Of a DNA stretch of 30,702 nucleotides, positions 16,085-24,880 are shown piece by piece. The number at the start of each line of letters is the position of its first letter. The first letter of the stretch is position 1. This stretch comes from JADHOX01 sp038120515 (GTDB lineage: Bacteria > Pseudomonadota > Alphaproteobacteria > Rickettsiales > JABIRX01), in assembly GCA_038120515.1 (NCBI GenBank), contig JAYOLW010000018.1, forward strand, positions 1 to 30,702, in the 5' to 3' direction. A model generated the notes under the pieces. It was not told where the DNA came from. It searched no databases and saw only the letters and a list, made by a program, of their open reading frames with translations. Made by a program: the position numbers and the translations under genes.

Positions 16085-18856
16085 ATGTCTGAAGATCAAC
16101 TTAAACAATCAGCATATATGTTTGCTGGAAACACTCAATTTATTGAAGATTTATACAAAAGATATCTTAATGGTGACAAAGAAATAGATCCAAAATGGCA
16201 GGAGTTTTTTAAAGATGTTGGTGACGATATTACTTCCTTGTCTAATGACTATACCAAAATTAAATGGCAAGATTCATCAAGAACAATTAGCTCTAATCAA
16301 AACATTTCAGATTCAGCACTTAAACTTACGAACCTAATAAATAATTACAGGCGTTTTGGTCATTTAGCAGCATCAATTGATCCACTTGATTTATCCCCTA
16401 AAACTGATCATCATTTATTATCAATTGACACATATGCTATTAATAACAAATCAGAAGCATTTAATACATCTGATGAACATCATTCAGCTTTTAATGGTCA
16501 AGATACTAATACTATTTTAAACAATTTAAAATCTACATATTGTTCTAATATATCTTATGAATTTGATCATATAAACAACGATGAAGAATTAAAATGGTTA
16601 TACAACAATGTTGAAAAACCAACTGAAAACTCAAACATTGTTACAGACCAAGAACGTAAAGATGCTTTAAAACAACTTCATGACGCTGTATCTTTTGAAC
16701 AAATGCTTCATAAGAAGTTTCCTGGTGCCAAACGTTTTTCTGTTGAAGGAGGAGAAGCAGTGATGCCTTCAATTGAAGTAATTATCAAACAAAGTCTTAA
16801 GGATAATGTTATCGATGTAGAGCTTGGAATGGCTCATAGAGGTAGACTTAATGTTTTAACCAACATTATGAAAAAACCATATTCTGAAATGATAGCTGAA
16901 TTCAAGGGAGCCTGCCCTTTTCCAGACAATTATATAGTAAGCGGAGATGTAAAGTATCATATGGGGTATTCTTCCGATAGAGAACTTAATGGTCACAAAA
17001 CACATATTGCCCTTGCATATAATCCATCACATTTGGAGGCAGTTAATTCTGTTGTTGCTGGAAAAGTAAGAGCCAAACAGGATTTTTTCCATGATACTGA
17101 TAGATCCAAGGTTATACCAATATTAATTCATGGTGATGCAGCTTTTATGGGACAAGGAACTGTAGCCGAATGTCTCAATATGGCATATACTGATGGTTAT
17201 AATATTGGCGGAACAATTCATTTAATAATTAATAACCAAATTGGTTTTACAGCTATTCCATCTGAGTCAAGATCAACCAGATATTGTTCTGATGTTGCTA
17301 AATTTGTGGATGCTCCAATCATCCACGTTAATGGTAATTGTGTTGAGGAAGTTATATTTGCAACTAAACTTGCATATAAATATCGCCAAACCTTTAAAAA
17401 AGATGTCGTTCTTGATATAGTATGTTTTAGAAAATATGGACATAATGAAGGTGATGAGCCTGCTTATACTCAACCAATCATGTATTCAAAAATCAAAACC
17501 ATTGATTCCCTTGATAATATTTATGCAAAAGAACTTGCAGCAAAAAATATTTTCTCAACTGATGAATATCAATCATATAAAAAGCAACAACATAAAATTC
17601 TAGAAAATGAATTTAACAAAGCTGAAAATTATGTTTTTGACAAAGTCAACTCATTCTCTGATAAATGGGCAAATCTTACTACTGAATATCATTCTCAAAA
17701 TGCCACTCCAATTACTGGAATTGATCACAAAAGAGCTAAAGATATTATCGAAACTTTAACAACAATTCCTGATGGCTTTAATGCAAATCCTAAAATTGTA
17801 AAACAACAACAAGCCAAACATGAGCTTGTAAAAAGTGGCAAAAATATTGATTGGGCATTAGGTGAAGCAATGGCATATGCTTCCCTACTTCAAGATGGTT
17901 ATTCCGTAAGACTATCTGGTCAAGATTCTGGACGAGGAACATTCTCACACAGACACTCAATTTTAATTGATTCAGAAAATGAATCAAAAATGTTTCCTTT
18001 AAATAAAGTAGCAAATTTAAAAAATAAATTTGAGGTTTTTAATTCAGTTTTATCTGAATATTCTGTTTTAGGCTTTGAATATGGCTATTCTTTATCCAAT
18101 CCAAGTTGTTTAGCAATCTGGGAAGGACAATTTGGTGATTTTGCTAATGGTGCGCAAATTATAATCGACCAATTCATTGCCTCTGGAGAAACAAAATGGC
18201 TTAGAATGTCTGGTGTTACATTATTATTACCTCATGGATTTGAAGGACAAGGACCAGAACATTCATCAGCAAGATTGGAAAGATTCCTTCAATTATGTGC
18301 TGAAGATAATATGCAAGTTGTTAACACTACTACACCTGCAAATTTCTTTCATCTACTAAGACAGCAATTATTAAGAGATTTCAGGAAACCTCTTATTGTA
18401 ATGTCACCTAAATCATTATTAAGGCATCGATTAGCAGTTTCTGATATTAAAGATTTTGGAAAAGATCAAAAATTTGAAAAGCTTTTAGCTGACACTAGAA
18501 AATTATCGAAAAATATCAGAAAAGTCATCTTCTGTTCAGGTAAAATATATTACGAATTAATAGAAGCAGCTAAAGATAAAAGCGATATTATGATTAATAG
18601 AATAGAACAGCTATATCCTTTTCCAGCTAAAGAAGTTAAATCAATTCTAGATAAAAACAACAAAGCAGAAATTCTTTGGGTTCAGGAAGAACCAAAAAAT
18701 GCTGGTGCATGGACTCATATTAGAAACATTTTCTTTGATGAATTGAATCAAAACATTGCTTATGTTGGCAGAATTGCCTCAGCATCTCCAGCTACTGGTT
18801 ATATGTCAGTTCATACCAAAGAACAAAAAGCAATTATTGATGCTGCTATAGCTTAA
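16085..18856 (+). CDS. sucA: 2-oxoglutarate dehydrogenase E1 component
   Basis: The 923-residue thiamine-diphosphate enzyme decarboxylates 2-oxoglutarate in the TCA cycle as part of the E1-E2-E3 complex. An N-terminal E2-contacting segment is followed by the cofactor-binding HGDAAFMGQG (about 350-359) and the INNQIGFT that completes the ThDP motif. HRGRLNVL (about 252-259) and the C-terminal transketolase-like region with GQDSGRGTFSHRH and EGQFGDFANG are also clear. Length is slightly short for the family (about 930-990) but all domains are present. sucB is not adjacent. The 92-base upstream gap holds the likely promoter but no convincing boxes. The stop overlaps the convergent 86-residue reading frame by four bases and is followed at once by a hairpin. 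Confidence 0.97.
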   Translation: MSEDQLKQSAYMFAGNTQFIEDLYKRYLNGDKEIDPKWQEFFKDVGDDITSLSNDYTKIKWQDSSRTISSNQNISDSALKLTNLINNYRRFGHLAASIDPLDLSPKTDHHLLSIDTYAINNKSEAFNTSDEHHSAFNGQDTNTILNNLKSTYCSNISYEFDHINNDEELKWLYNNVEKPTENSNIVTDQERKDALKQLHDAVSFEQMLHKKFPGAKRFSVEGGEAVMPSIEVIIKQSLKDNVIDVELGMAHRGRLNVLTNIMKKPYSEMIAEFKGACPFPDNYIVSGDVKYHMGYSSDRELNGHKTHIALAYNPSHLEAVNSVVAGKVRAKQDFFHDTDRSKVIPILIHGDAAFMGQGTVAECLNMAYTDGYNIGGTIHLIINNQIGFTAIPSESRSTRYCSDVAKFVDAPIIHVNGNCVEEVIFATKLAYKYRQTFKKDVVLDIVCFRKYGHNEGDEPAYTQPIMYSKIKTIDSLDNIYAKELAAKNIFSTDEYQSYKKQQHKILENEFNKAENYVFDKVNSFSDKWANLTTEYHSQNATPITGIDHKRAKDIIETLTTIPDGFNANPKIVKQQQAKHELVKSGKNIDWALGEAMAYASLLQDGYSVRLSGQDSGRGTFSHRHSILIDSENESKMFPLNKVANLKNKFEVFNSVLSEYSVLGFEYGYSLSNPSCLAIWEGQFGDFANGAQIIIDQFIASGETKWLRMSGVTLLLPHGFEGQGPEHSSARLERFLQLCAEDNMQVVNTTTPANFFHLLRQQLLRDFRKPLIVMSPKSLLRHRLAVSDIKDFGKDQKFEKLLADTRKLSKNIRKVIFCSGKIYYELIEAAKDKSDIMINRIEQLYPFPAKEVKSILDKNNKAEILWVQEEPKNAGAWTHIRNIFFDELNQNIAYVGRIASASPATGYMSVHTKEQKAIIDAAIA

Positions 18857-19113
18857 TTTAAAACAATTTGCTCAAGTTTATTTTTTAAATTTGAGCAAAT
18901 ATCTACAGATGACAAATCTATTAATATTTGTTCTAATAGTTTTGTTTTACACATGAATTTTTTTTCAATCCAAGACCCAATTTTTATATTTAAGTCATTG
19001 ATAGAGTTTTTATTAATCATTAAAAGTAATAATGAAAATGATAAATGGTCACTTAAACCATATGCTTTAACAAAGCGTTTTGACAACAAAACTAAATATT
19101 CAGACTCTCTCAT
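18853..19113 (-). CDS. Small hypothetical protein downstream of virB9
   Basis: This is an 86-residue frame reading through to the sucA 3' end. It has a mixed hydrophobic/charged composition, no signal peptide and no long membrane helix. I do not recognise it. It lies 17 bases after virB9 on the same strand and so could be the last gene of the icd-virB8-virB9 unit. Its start is preceded by a purine-rich AAAGGGAG only one base from the ATG, too close for ordinary use. Its last codons contain one arm pair of the 18866-18900 hairpin, which is unusual for a real coding end. It may be a genuine small gene or a chance frame. Confidence 0.45.
   Translation of the reverse strand: MRESEYLVLLSKRFVKAYGLSDHLSFSLLLLMINKNSINDLNIKIGSWIEKKFMCKTKLLEQILIDLSSVDICSNLKNKLEQIVLN
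18866..18900. terminator. Long hairpin between convergent sucA and virB9 unit
   Basis: Left arm 18866-18880 (ATTTGCTCAAGTTTA) pairs with right arm 18886-18900 over 15 base pairs (one G-U) around a TTTTT loop, nine bases after the sucA stop. No clean U tract follows on the plus strand. On the minus strand the next bases read TGTTTTAAATTAA, moderately T-rich. It probably serves as a shared terminator or 3'-end stabiliser for both converging transcripts. Confidence 0.55.
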
Positions 19114-19130
19114 ACTCCCTTTATTATTTA

Positions 19131-19880
19131 CTACTTAATACTTTTCATATTTTCGTTAAAAACACAAACGGTATCTGTTCCATATCTCAATGTAAATAGA
19201 GAAGACAAAGACTCTACAACTATGTAATCACCAACAGAACGAAAATTAACTAAACCTTCATATCCATCTGAATCAACTTGAAATATTGCCGGCAATTTTG
19301 TGTTATTTCTTGAAAATTCAAAATAAGTAAACTGTCCATCATCAAAGACTTTAACAGGCGCAATCTTATCTGGACCATTAAAGGTATAATTAAAATTATA
19401 CTTCTCAGGTCTATTCATATCAGGTAGATCAGAATTAACCTCAGCAATAAAATCTAATTCTGATTCATCACTAGGATAAATAAACCTTGCCTCTATTATC
19501 AAATCTTTATCATAAATTGACTCAGCTTTTTTAGCATCTAGATTAAAATGATATAATCTTTTGTTAGTAATTAATGTCATATTAGTTTTAGCCCTTGATG
19601 ATTGTGGTTTTAAAAACAACCTATTTCCGGATGGAACCATTTCCCAACCAGTCGTATCACCCATTGATATAGTTTTTATAGTTTCACCAACATCAAACTG
19701 AATATGAGACTGGAACTGAAAATACCCAGTATAAAGATATAAAGAATCTTGTTTATATACATATGTAGCAATCCTTGAATCATAAGCCATTCTTCTTGGT
19801 TTTATTTCTGAAAAAGCATAAGCAAGTGAAGAAAATAGAAACGATAATATTATCAAATAGATTTTTAATCTCATAATCAT
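19131..19880 (-). CDS. virB9: VirB9 outer-membrane-core component of type IV secretion
   Basis: The 249-residue protein begins with a Sec signal peptide ending AYA (about residue 22). The VirB9/TrbG/CagX pattern follows: an N-terminal domain starting PRRMAYDSRIATYVYKQDSLYLY (split: PRRMAYDSRI, then TYVYKQD), GWEMVPSGNRLFLKP, and NMTLITNKRLYHF. The C-terminal lobe has NFNYTF, PVKVFDDGQFTYFEF and LRYG. Both lobes are present, so it is full length, unlike the C-terminally shortened second VirB9 copies known in Rickettsia. VirB9 forms the core complex with VirB7 and VirB10, neither of which is here. It overlaps virB8 by four bases (ATGA), so the two are translationally coupled. Confidence 0.92.
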   Translation of the reverse strand: MIMRLKIYLIILSFLFSSLAYAFSEIKPRRMAYDSRIATYVYKQDSLYLYTGYFQFQSHIQFDVGETIKTISMGDTTGWEMVPSGNRLFLKPQSSRAKTNMTLITNKRLYHFNLDAKKAESIYDKDLIIEARFIYPSDESELDFIAEVNSDLPDMNRPEKYNFNYTFNGPDKIAPVKVFDDGQFTYFEFSRNNTKLPAIFQVDSDGYEGLVNFRSVGDYIVVESLSSLFTLRYGTDTVCVFNENMKSIK

Positions 19881-20638
19881 AATTTAGTTTTATAATAATT
19901 TTTAACCTCAAATTGAGGAATTGTAAGTTTGTTATTTTTTTGATCAAAAATTACTCCGGAAAATACAAAATCAATATGAACTTTATATCTTTCAACTACA
20001 GTATCTTTAATTAAAGATTTTTCTTCAATTTTTATTATTGCTTCTGCTTGATCAGGCATAAAATAAAAAACATCACCTAAATGTTTAATTTGATTCCAAA
20101 AGCTTTCATCAACACCAACAAGATTAATATCAGATACAGTTAACAATCTTGAACCACTATTTCCAATTCGATAAAGCAAATTTCTAGTATCATTATATTC
20201 AAAATTTTTTTGAAACACTTTTGCGAAAGAACTAGAAGAATTATTAGCAATTTTTTTTAACCTCTGATCCAACGATAATACATCCAATGAACCCTTATGG
20301 AACTCTTCATTTAGTCTAATGAAATTTTTAATTAAATAAGCAAGTACTGCAAAATCAGGATTTTTATATTTATCACTCATTTGAAATAATCTGAGAGTTT
20401 TCTCAGTATTATCCTCATTAACAAGGACAACAGCACGTTGCACAGATAATGGAAACCATGCCTTAATTTCACTAAAAAGTACAATCATGCTTAAAATCAT
20501 CAAAATTGATGATATGGTAAAAATATTTTTTGAATAATACGGATATAAATATTTATCTAAATGCCACTCAAAAGCCGTTTGGAAGTATGACTTATCATTT
20601 ATAGATTGAGTTATTTCTTCTTGGGACTTTTCAAACAT
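19877..20638 (-). CDS. virB8: VirB8 inner-membrane component of type IV secretion
   Basis: This 253-residue bitopic protein has a cytoplasmic N-terminus, one membrane helix (about 39-58, NIFTISSILMILSMIVLF region) and a periplasmic NTF2-like domain with the family's NFIRLNEEF, FQKNFEY and ERYKVHIDFVF segments. VirB8 is an assembly factor bridging the inner-membrane complex to VirB9/VirB10. The gene follows icd by 21 bases, so the secretion pair rides in a metabolic transcription unit. Rickettsiales genomes carry VirB8/VirB9 genes both with and apart from virB10-B11-D4; no such partner is within this window. No Shine-Dalgarno is visible. Confidence 0.9.
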   Translation of the reverse strand: MFEKSQEEITQSINDKSYFQTAFEWHLDKYLYPYYSKNIFTISSILMILSMIVLFSEIKAWFPLSVQRAVVLVNEDNTEKTLRLFQMSDKYKNPDFAVLAYLIKNFIRLNEEFHKGSLDVLSLDQRLKKIANNSSSSFAKVFQKNFEYNDTRNLLYRIGNSGSRLLTVSDINLVGVDESFWNQIKHLGDVFYFMPDQAEAIIKIEEKSLIKDTVVERYKVHIDFVFSGVIFDQKNNKLTIPQFEVKNYYKTKL

Positions 20639-20659
20639 TATATTTCATAAAAATTAACA

Positions 20660-22111
20660 TTATTGACCCTGTGATAATGAAAATCCAATTTTTCCATCAT
20701 ATAAATATAAATTCTCAGTTTTAACAACATCAATATCCTTATCATAACACAAAGTTAGTAAAGATAAAATATCTTGATTTAAAACTTCTTTATTTTCTTT
20801 GTTAGATACAAATCTGCATCTTGTTAGATCACTTTTTTCATTTTCATTAACATTTACTGGCCATATCTGAAGACCTCTAGAAGATATCATTTGTAATTGT
20901 AAAACAAGATTTGTAGAATTAAGTTTCAATAGATCTACCAATTCTTCAATTTTATTATATTTAAAATTTATATATAAATCTATTCCAACCAGATCTCGGA
21001 TTAGTGGTTTATTCATTTCTGATAATTCATAACCAGATTTTTTATTTCCAGAATCAGATCTTACATCATTAAATAAATGCTCAGCTTTAGCTCCTAACCT
21101 TTCAATCACAGCATTGGTAAATTCAATTGTAGAAACCTTCTGCTTAGATAAATTTTGATTAAACATATCAGCCGTATGAATTCCATCTTCAATTGTTTTT
21201 AGAAAAGCATTCTCAATTAAAGCAGCAGACTCATACATTTTTAGATGCTTCAACATCATAATAGCTGCATTAAGAAGTCCAGAAGGGTTTGCAATATTTT
21301 GACCGGCAATATCAGGTGCAGAGCCATGAATTGCTTCAAACATAGCAAAATCTTTACCAATATTTGCCGAACCACAAACTCCAACACTACCAAGCATTTC
21401 TGCAATAACATCAGAAATAATGTCTCCATATAGGTTCATGGTCACAATAACATCAAAATCTTCAGGTCTTTTAGCAGATCTACCTGTACCAATATCTACT
21501 ATCATTTTATTAGCTAATATATCAGGATAATATGATGCAATTTCATCAAAAACTTTACTAAATAGACCATCAGTCATTTTCATGATATTGTCCTTAACGC
21601 AACAAGTAACTTTTTTACGATTATGCGACACAGCATAGTCAAAAGCATATTTGATAATTTTCTCACAGCCTTGTCTTGTTACTAACTTTAGTGATTGATA
21701 AGTGTCGTCATTTAATCGATATTCGATACCAGAATACAAATCCTCTTCATTTTCTCTGACAACAACTATATCAGCCTTTTCTGAATAAGAATCAATGTAT
21801 GGAGCATAAGATCTCATTGGCCTAATATTAGCATACAAACCCAATCCTTTTCTAAATGTCACATTTAAACTTTTATAACCACCACCAGTTGGAGTAGTAA
21901 TTGGTGCTTTTAATAAAACTTTATTATTCAGAACTGTATTCCAAGAAGAAGGTGAAATTCCAGATTCAAAACCTTTCTTATACAAATTTTCACCGACCTC
22001 AATAACATCAATTGATAAGTTTATTTTGGCCGCTTTAAAAATATTTAAAACCGACTCCATAATTTCAGGACCAATTCCGTCTCCGTAGGCTATAGCAATT
22101 CTATTATTCAT
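20660..22111 (-). CDS. icd: NADP-dependent isocitrate dehydrogenase, rickettsial type
   Basis: The 483-residue enzyme oxidatively decarboxylates isocitrate to 2-oxoglutarate, the substrate of SucA encoded convergently. The decarboxylating dehydrogenase family is shown by AYGDGIGPEIM at residues 8-18, VVRENEEDLYSGIEYR, and the signature region NLYGDIISDVIAEMLGSVG. FEAIHGSAPDIAGQNIANP provides the NADP/substrate region. About 140 extra C-terminal residues beyond the usual catalytic fold give the same total length as the Rickettsia enzyme, a useful lineage marker. It starts a minus-strand unit with virB8 and virB9, and is divergent from psd. Confidence 0.95.
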   Translation of the reverse strand: MNNRIAIAYGDGIGPEIMESVLNIFKAAKINLSIDVIEVGENLYKKGFESGISPSSWNTVLNNKVLLKAPITTPTGGGYKSLNVTFRKGLGLYANIRPMRSYAPYIDSYSEKADIVVVRENEEDLYSGIEYRLNDDTYQSLKLVTRQGCEKIIKYAFDYAVSHNRKKVTCCVKDNIMKMTDGLFSKVFDEIASYYPDILANKMIVDIGTGRSAKRPEDFDVIVTMNLYGDIISDVIAEMLGSVGVCGSANIGKDFAMFEAIHGSAPDIAGQNIANPSGLLNAAIMMLKHLKMYESAALIENAFLKTIEDGIHTADMFNQNLSKQKVSTIEFTNAVIERLGAKAEHLFNDVRSDSGNKKSGYELSEMNKPLIRDLVGIDLYINFKYNKIEELVDLLKLNSTNLVLQLQMISSRGLQIWPVNVNENEKSDLTRCRFVSNKENKEVLNQDILSLLTLCYDKDIDVVKTENLYLYDGKIGFSLSQGQ

Positions 22112-22213
22112 AAAAATACATGATTTTTGTTCTAAAAAAAACTTTACTAATCAATCAATTTAGATAGAGATGTGCATAAAATTATCAAGCAATTATTTTT
22201 TACTTTTATAGTT

Positions 22214-22913
22214 ATGTCGAAATTCATTCCATCAATTCACAGAGAAGGATATATTTACATTGTAATAGCCTTAATATTTACTTTAATATGCTCTTCATTT
22301 TCAACACATTTAACATGGATCTCTTCCCTTTTAACCATTTACATTGCCTATTTTTTTAGAGACCCAGAAAGAGTAACCCCAGATGAAGACAATTTGGTTA
22401 TCTCTGCTGCTGATGGAATTATAACATCAATAGAGACAGCATATCCTCCTGAAGAGCTTAATATTGAACAAACTGAATTTACTAGAATTAGTACCTTCTT
22501 AAGCGTATTCGATGTACATGTTAATAGGAATCCTGTATCTGGAACCATTATTGACACTCAATATCNNNNNNNNNNCTCAATATCGTTCTGGAAAATTTCT
22601 TAACGCTACATTAGACAAAGCTTCTACTGACAATGAAAGACAATCGTCTCTTATCAAAACTGAAAAAGACCAAAACATTGTAATTACTCAAATTGCTGGC
22701 CTTATTGCCAAAAGAATAATTTGCGATTACGCAATTGATGATAAAGTATTAATTGGTGACAAATTTGGAATAATAAAGTTTGGTTCTAGAGTTGACATTT
22801 ATATACCTACTAACTCTAAAATTAACGTCAAAAAAGGTCAACGCGTTATAGGCGGAGAAACAAAATTAGCAGAACTTAAAACAGAAGTAAAAAGCCAAAA
22901 AAAATCTAAGTAA
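22214..22913 (+). CDS. psd: Phosphatidylserine decarboxylase proenzyme (interrupted by assembly gap)
   Basis: Psd converts phosphatidylserine to phosphatidylethanolamine at the inner membrane. The frame runs IHREGYIYIV, a membrane segment, FRDPERVTP, SAADGII and HVNRNPVSG up to the Ns. It resumes in another frame with YRSGKFLNATLDKA, NERQ, QIAGLIAKRI and FGSRVDIY, whose Gly-Ser is the self-cleavage site that forms the pyruvoyl group. The bases CTCAATATC occur both just before (22557-22565) and just after (22576-22584) the Ns. Removing 19 bases merges the copies and joins the frames without a stop, giving 226 residues from ATG 22214, close to the short rickettsial enzyme. A GTG at 22172 is an alternative start. 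It precedes pssA by nine bases. Confidence 0.93.
22566..22575. other. Ten-N scaffold gap inside psd
   Basis: Ten undetermined bases, flanked on both sides by the identical nonamer CTCAATATC. The layout is that of two contig ends sharing a short overlap joined with a placeholder gap. No sequence appears to be missing. Confidence 0.9.
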
Positions 22914-22922
22914 ACTGATCTA

Positions 22923-23633
22923 ATGCTAAACAAAGACTCTACACTACCATTTATTAGTCTTTTACCTAATTTTATTACCTTAATTGGTATGACCATAGGT
23001 CTTACATCTATAAGATATGCATTAGATTCAAAATGGGAATATGCTGTTGGCTTAATTGTAATATCTGCTTTTATAGACGGTCTTGATGGCAGAGTTGCTA
23101 GAGCACTAAATGCTTCAAGTAAGTTTGGTGCTGAACTAGATTCGCTTTCTGACTTTCTTAATTTTGGAGTAGCCCCTGCAATATTATTATATTTGTGGTG
23201 TTTTATTGAAATCCCATTCAAGGGCGTTGGATGGTCAATAACAGCTTTAATTATTATTTGTTGTGCTGTTAGACTTGCAAGATTTAATTCTGGAGAAAAT
23301 CATGAAAATATTTTCAAAGGCGTTTCAGCTCCATGTGGTGGTGGTTTATTACTTGTACCAATAATGTTATCATTCAGCGATTTTAATATTATAATTGATA
23401 AATATTATATTGGCTTTTACTCTTTAATTATTGCATTCTTAATGGTAAGTAACATTGCAACTATTTCAGTTAAAAATATTCACATACCTCACAAATTCTA
23501 TATACCTTTATTGATATTTTTAGCATTTATATTTGCATTACTAGTTATAATGCCATGGATTTTCCTTCCTTTTATGGGATTGATTTACATCAGCTCCATA
23601 CCTTTTACTGTTTTTAGCTATAGAAACAAATAA
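22923..23633 (+). CDS. pssA: Phosphatidylserine synthase (CDP-diacylglycerol-serine O-phosphatidyltransferase)
   Basis: The 236-residue integral membrane enzyme makes phosphatidylserine from CDP-diacylglycerol and serine, the substrate of Psd encoded just upstream. The CDP-alcohol phosphotransferase motif is complete: Asp55-Gly56-x2-Ala59-Arg60-x8-Gly69-x3-Asp73-x3-Asp77. Upstream, LPNFITLIGMTIGLTSIRYA is the usual first helix region. Five or six further helices follow. Psd and PssA adjacent in this order is common in alphaproteobacteria. One base separates its stop from aroQ. Confidence 0.96.
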   Translation: MLNKDSTLPFISLLPNFITLIGMTIGLTSIRYALDSKWEYAVGLIVISAFIDGLDGRVARALNASSKFGAELDSLSDFLNFGVAPAILLYLWCFIEIPFKGVGWSITALIIICCAVRLARFNSGENHENIFKGVSAPCGGGLLLVPIMLSFSDFNIIIDKYYIGFYSLIIAFLMVSNIATISVKNIHIPHKFYIPLLIFLAFIFALLVIMPWIFLPFMGLIYISSIPFTVFSYRNK

Positions 23634-23634
23634 A

Positions 23635-24069
23635 ATGAAAAATATTTTTTTAATAAGTGGTCCAAATCTTAACCTTTTGGACAAAAGGGAAAGCGATCAT
23701 TACCCATCTATCAAACTGTCAGAAGTTGTTAATAAATGTACTGAATACGGCAAAACTCATAATTTAAAAATAAAGCATTTTCAATCTAATCACGAAGGAG
23801 AAATTATAGACAAAATACAGGAAATTATTAATCAAAATAATTTTGATGCAATTATGATAAATGCTGGCGCATATACCCACACATCAATAGCAATTCTTGA
23901 TGCATTAAATATATATAATGGTAAAGTTATCGAACTTCATTTTTCAGATATTTCAAAACGAGAAGATTTTCGGAAAACTTCCTATATAAGCTTTAGAGCT
24001 GATAAAGTTTTCAAAGGCGAAGGCTTACAAAGTTACATACAAGCAATTGATTTTTTAAGAGGTTTATAA
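23635..24069 (+). CDS. aroQ: Type II 3-dehydroquinate dehydratase
   Basis: The 144-residue dodecameric enzyme dehydrates 3-dehydroquinate to 3-dehydroshikimate in the shikimate pathway. The start GPNLNLLDKRE, the catalytic Tyr23, QSNHEGEI (50-57), INAGAYTHTSIAILDAL (75-91), His102 in IELHFSDI and the REDFR stretch (109-113) cover all known active-site positions. The usual Gly after NLL is Asp, and the Pro-x-x-Tyr-Gly loop reads SDHYPS, so the lid loop is diverged. Length is typical. Shikimate genes are missing from classical Rickettsia, so this is a notable retention or acquisition. Zero spacing to fabG (TAA then ATG). Confidence 0.93.
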   Translation: MKNIFLISGPNLNLLDKRESDHYPSIKLSEVVNKCTEYGKTHNLKIKHFQSNHEGEIIDKIQEIINQNNFDAIMINAGAYTHTSIAILDALNIYNGKVIELHFSDISKREDFRKTSYISFRADKVFKGEGLQSYIQAIDFLRGL

Positions 24070-24801
24070 ATGTTTAATTTACAAGATAAAAACGTATTAA
24101 TCACAGGTGCAACTGGAGGCATAGGACAGGCATTATGCAAATCATTTCTTAAACAAGGAAGTAACATTTATTTAGTTGGAACATCTAATGAAAAGTTAAA
24201 TAACTTCATTAACACTGAACTTAATTCTGAAAAATGTTTTGCGAATAGCTGCGACTTTAGTGACAAGGAAGCAATTAAAGAACTAACAAAGAACCTTGGT
24301 AATAAAATTGATATAATTATCAACAATGCCGGAATCACCAAAGACAATCTATCTATGTTAATGACAGATGAAGAATGGGAGGCTGTTATAAACGTTAATT
24401 TAAACTCAGTGTTTTATCTAACAAGAGGCTTGATTAGACCAATGATGAAAAAAAGAAATGGCAGAATCATTAACATAACATCTGTTGTTGGTCACTCGGG
24501 TAACCCAGGTCAATCAAATTACTGCGCGGCAAAATCTGGTATCTTAGGCATGAGCAAATCTCTTGCATTAGAATTAGCCTCTAGAAATATAACTGTTAAT
24601 TGCATTGCCCCAGGATTTATAGAAACGGCAATGACTGACAAACTAAATGATGATCAAAAAAACTCTATTTTAAAAAATATTCCAAATGGAAAATTAGGAA
24701 GCGTTGACGATATTGCAGCAGGAGCATTATTTCTTGCCAGTGATGAAGCTCAATATATAACTGGTCAAACACTTCATATTAATGGTGGACTATATTTATA
24801 G
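24070..24801 (+). CDS. fabG: 3-oxoacyl-ACP reductase
   Basis: The 243-residue short-chain dehydrogenase reduces 3-oxoacyl-ACP with NADPH in fatty-acid elongation. The cofactor motif TGATGGIGQA starts at residue 12, NNAG is at 85-88, and the catalytic Ser138, Tyr151 and Lys155 are in place, together with the Asn110 region. The C-terminal GQTLHINGGLYL is typical of FabG. It begins a fabG-acpP-fabF-mltG-plsC order that is common in proteobacteria, here joined upstream to psd-pssA-aroQ. A 79-base gap to acpP holds no other gene. Confidence 0.96.
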   Translation: MFNLQDKNVLITGATGGIGQALCKSFLKQGSNIYLVGTSNEKLNNFINTELNSEKCFANSCDFSDKEAIKELTKNLGNKIDIIINNAGITKDNLSMLMTDEEWEAVINVNLNSVFYLTRGLIRPMMKKRNGRIINITSVVGHSGNPGQSNYCAAKSGILGMSKSLALELASRNITVNCIAPGFIETAMTDKLNDDQKNSILKNIPNGKLGSVDDIAAGALFLASDEAQYITGQTLHINGGLYL

Positions 24802-24880
24802 TTCAAAATTTTTAAATTTATCTTTTAATTTAAAACCATATGTTTATTTAGATTGTCATAATTTTTTAAATGAATATACC

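Noticed and set aside
18953..19138. 61-residue plus-strand frame after sucA
   Set aside because: No start context, no family features, and mirror of the minus-strand frame; weaker than that already doubtful gene.
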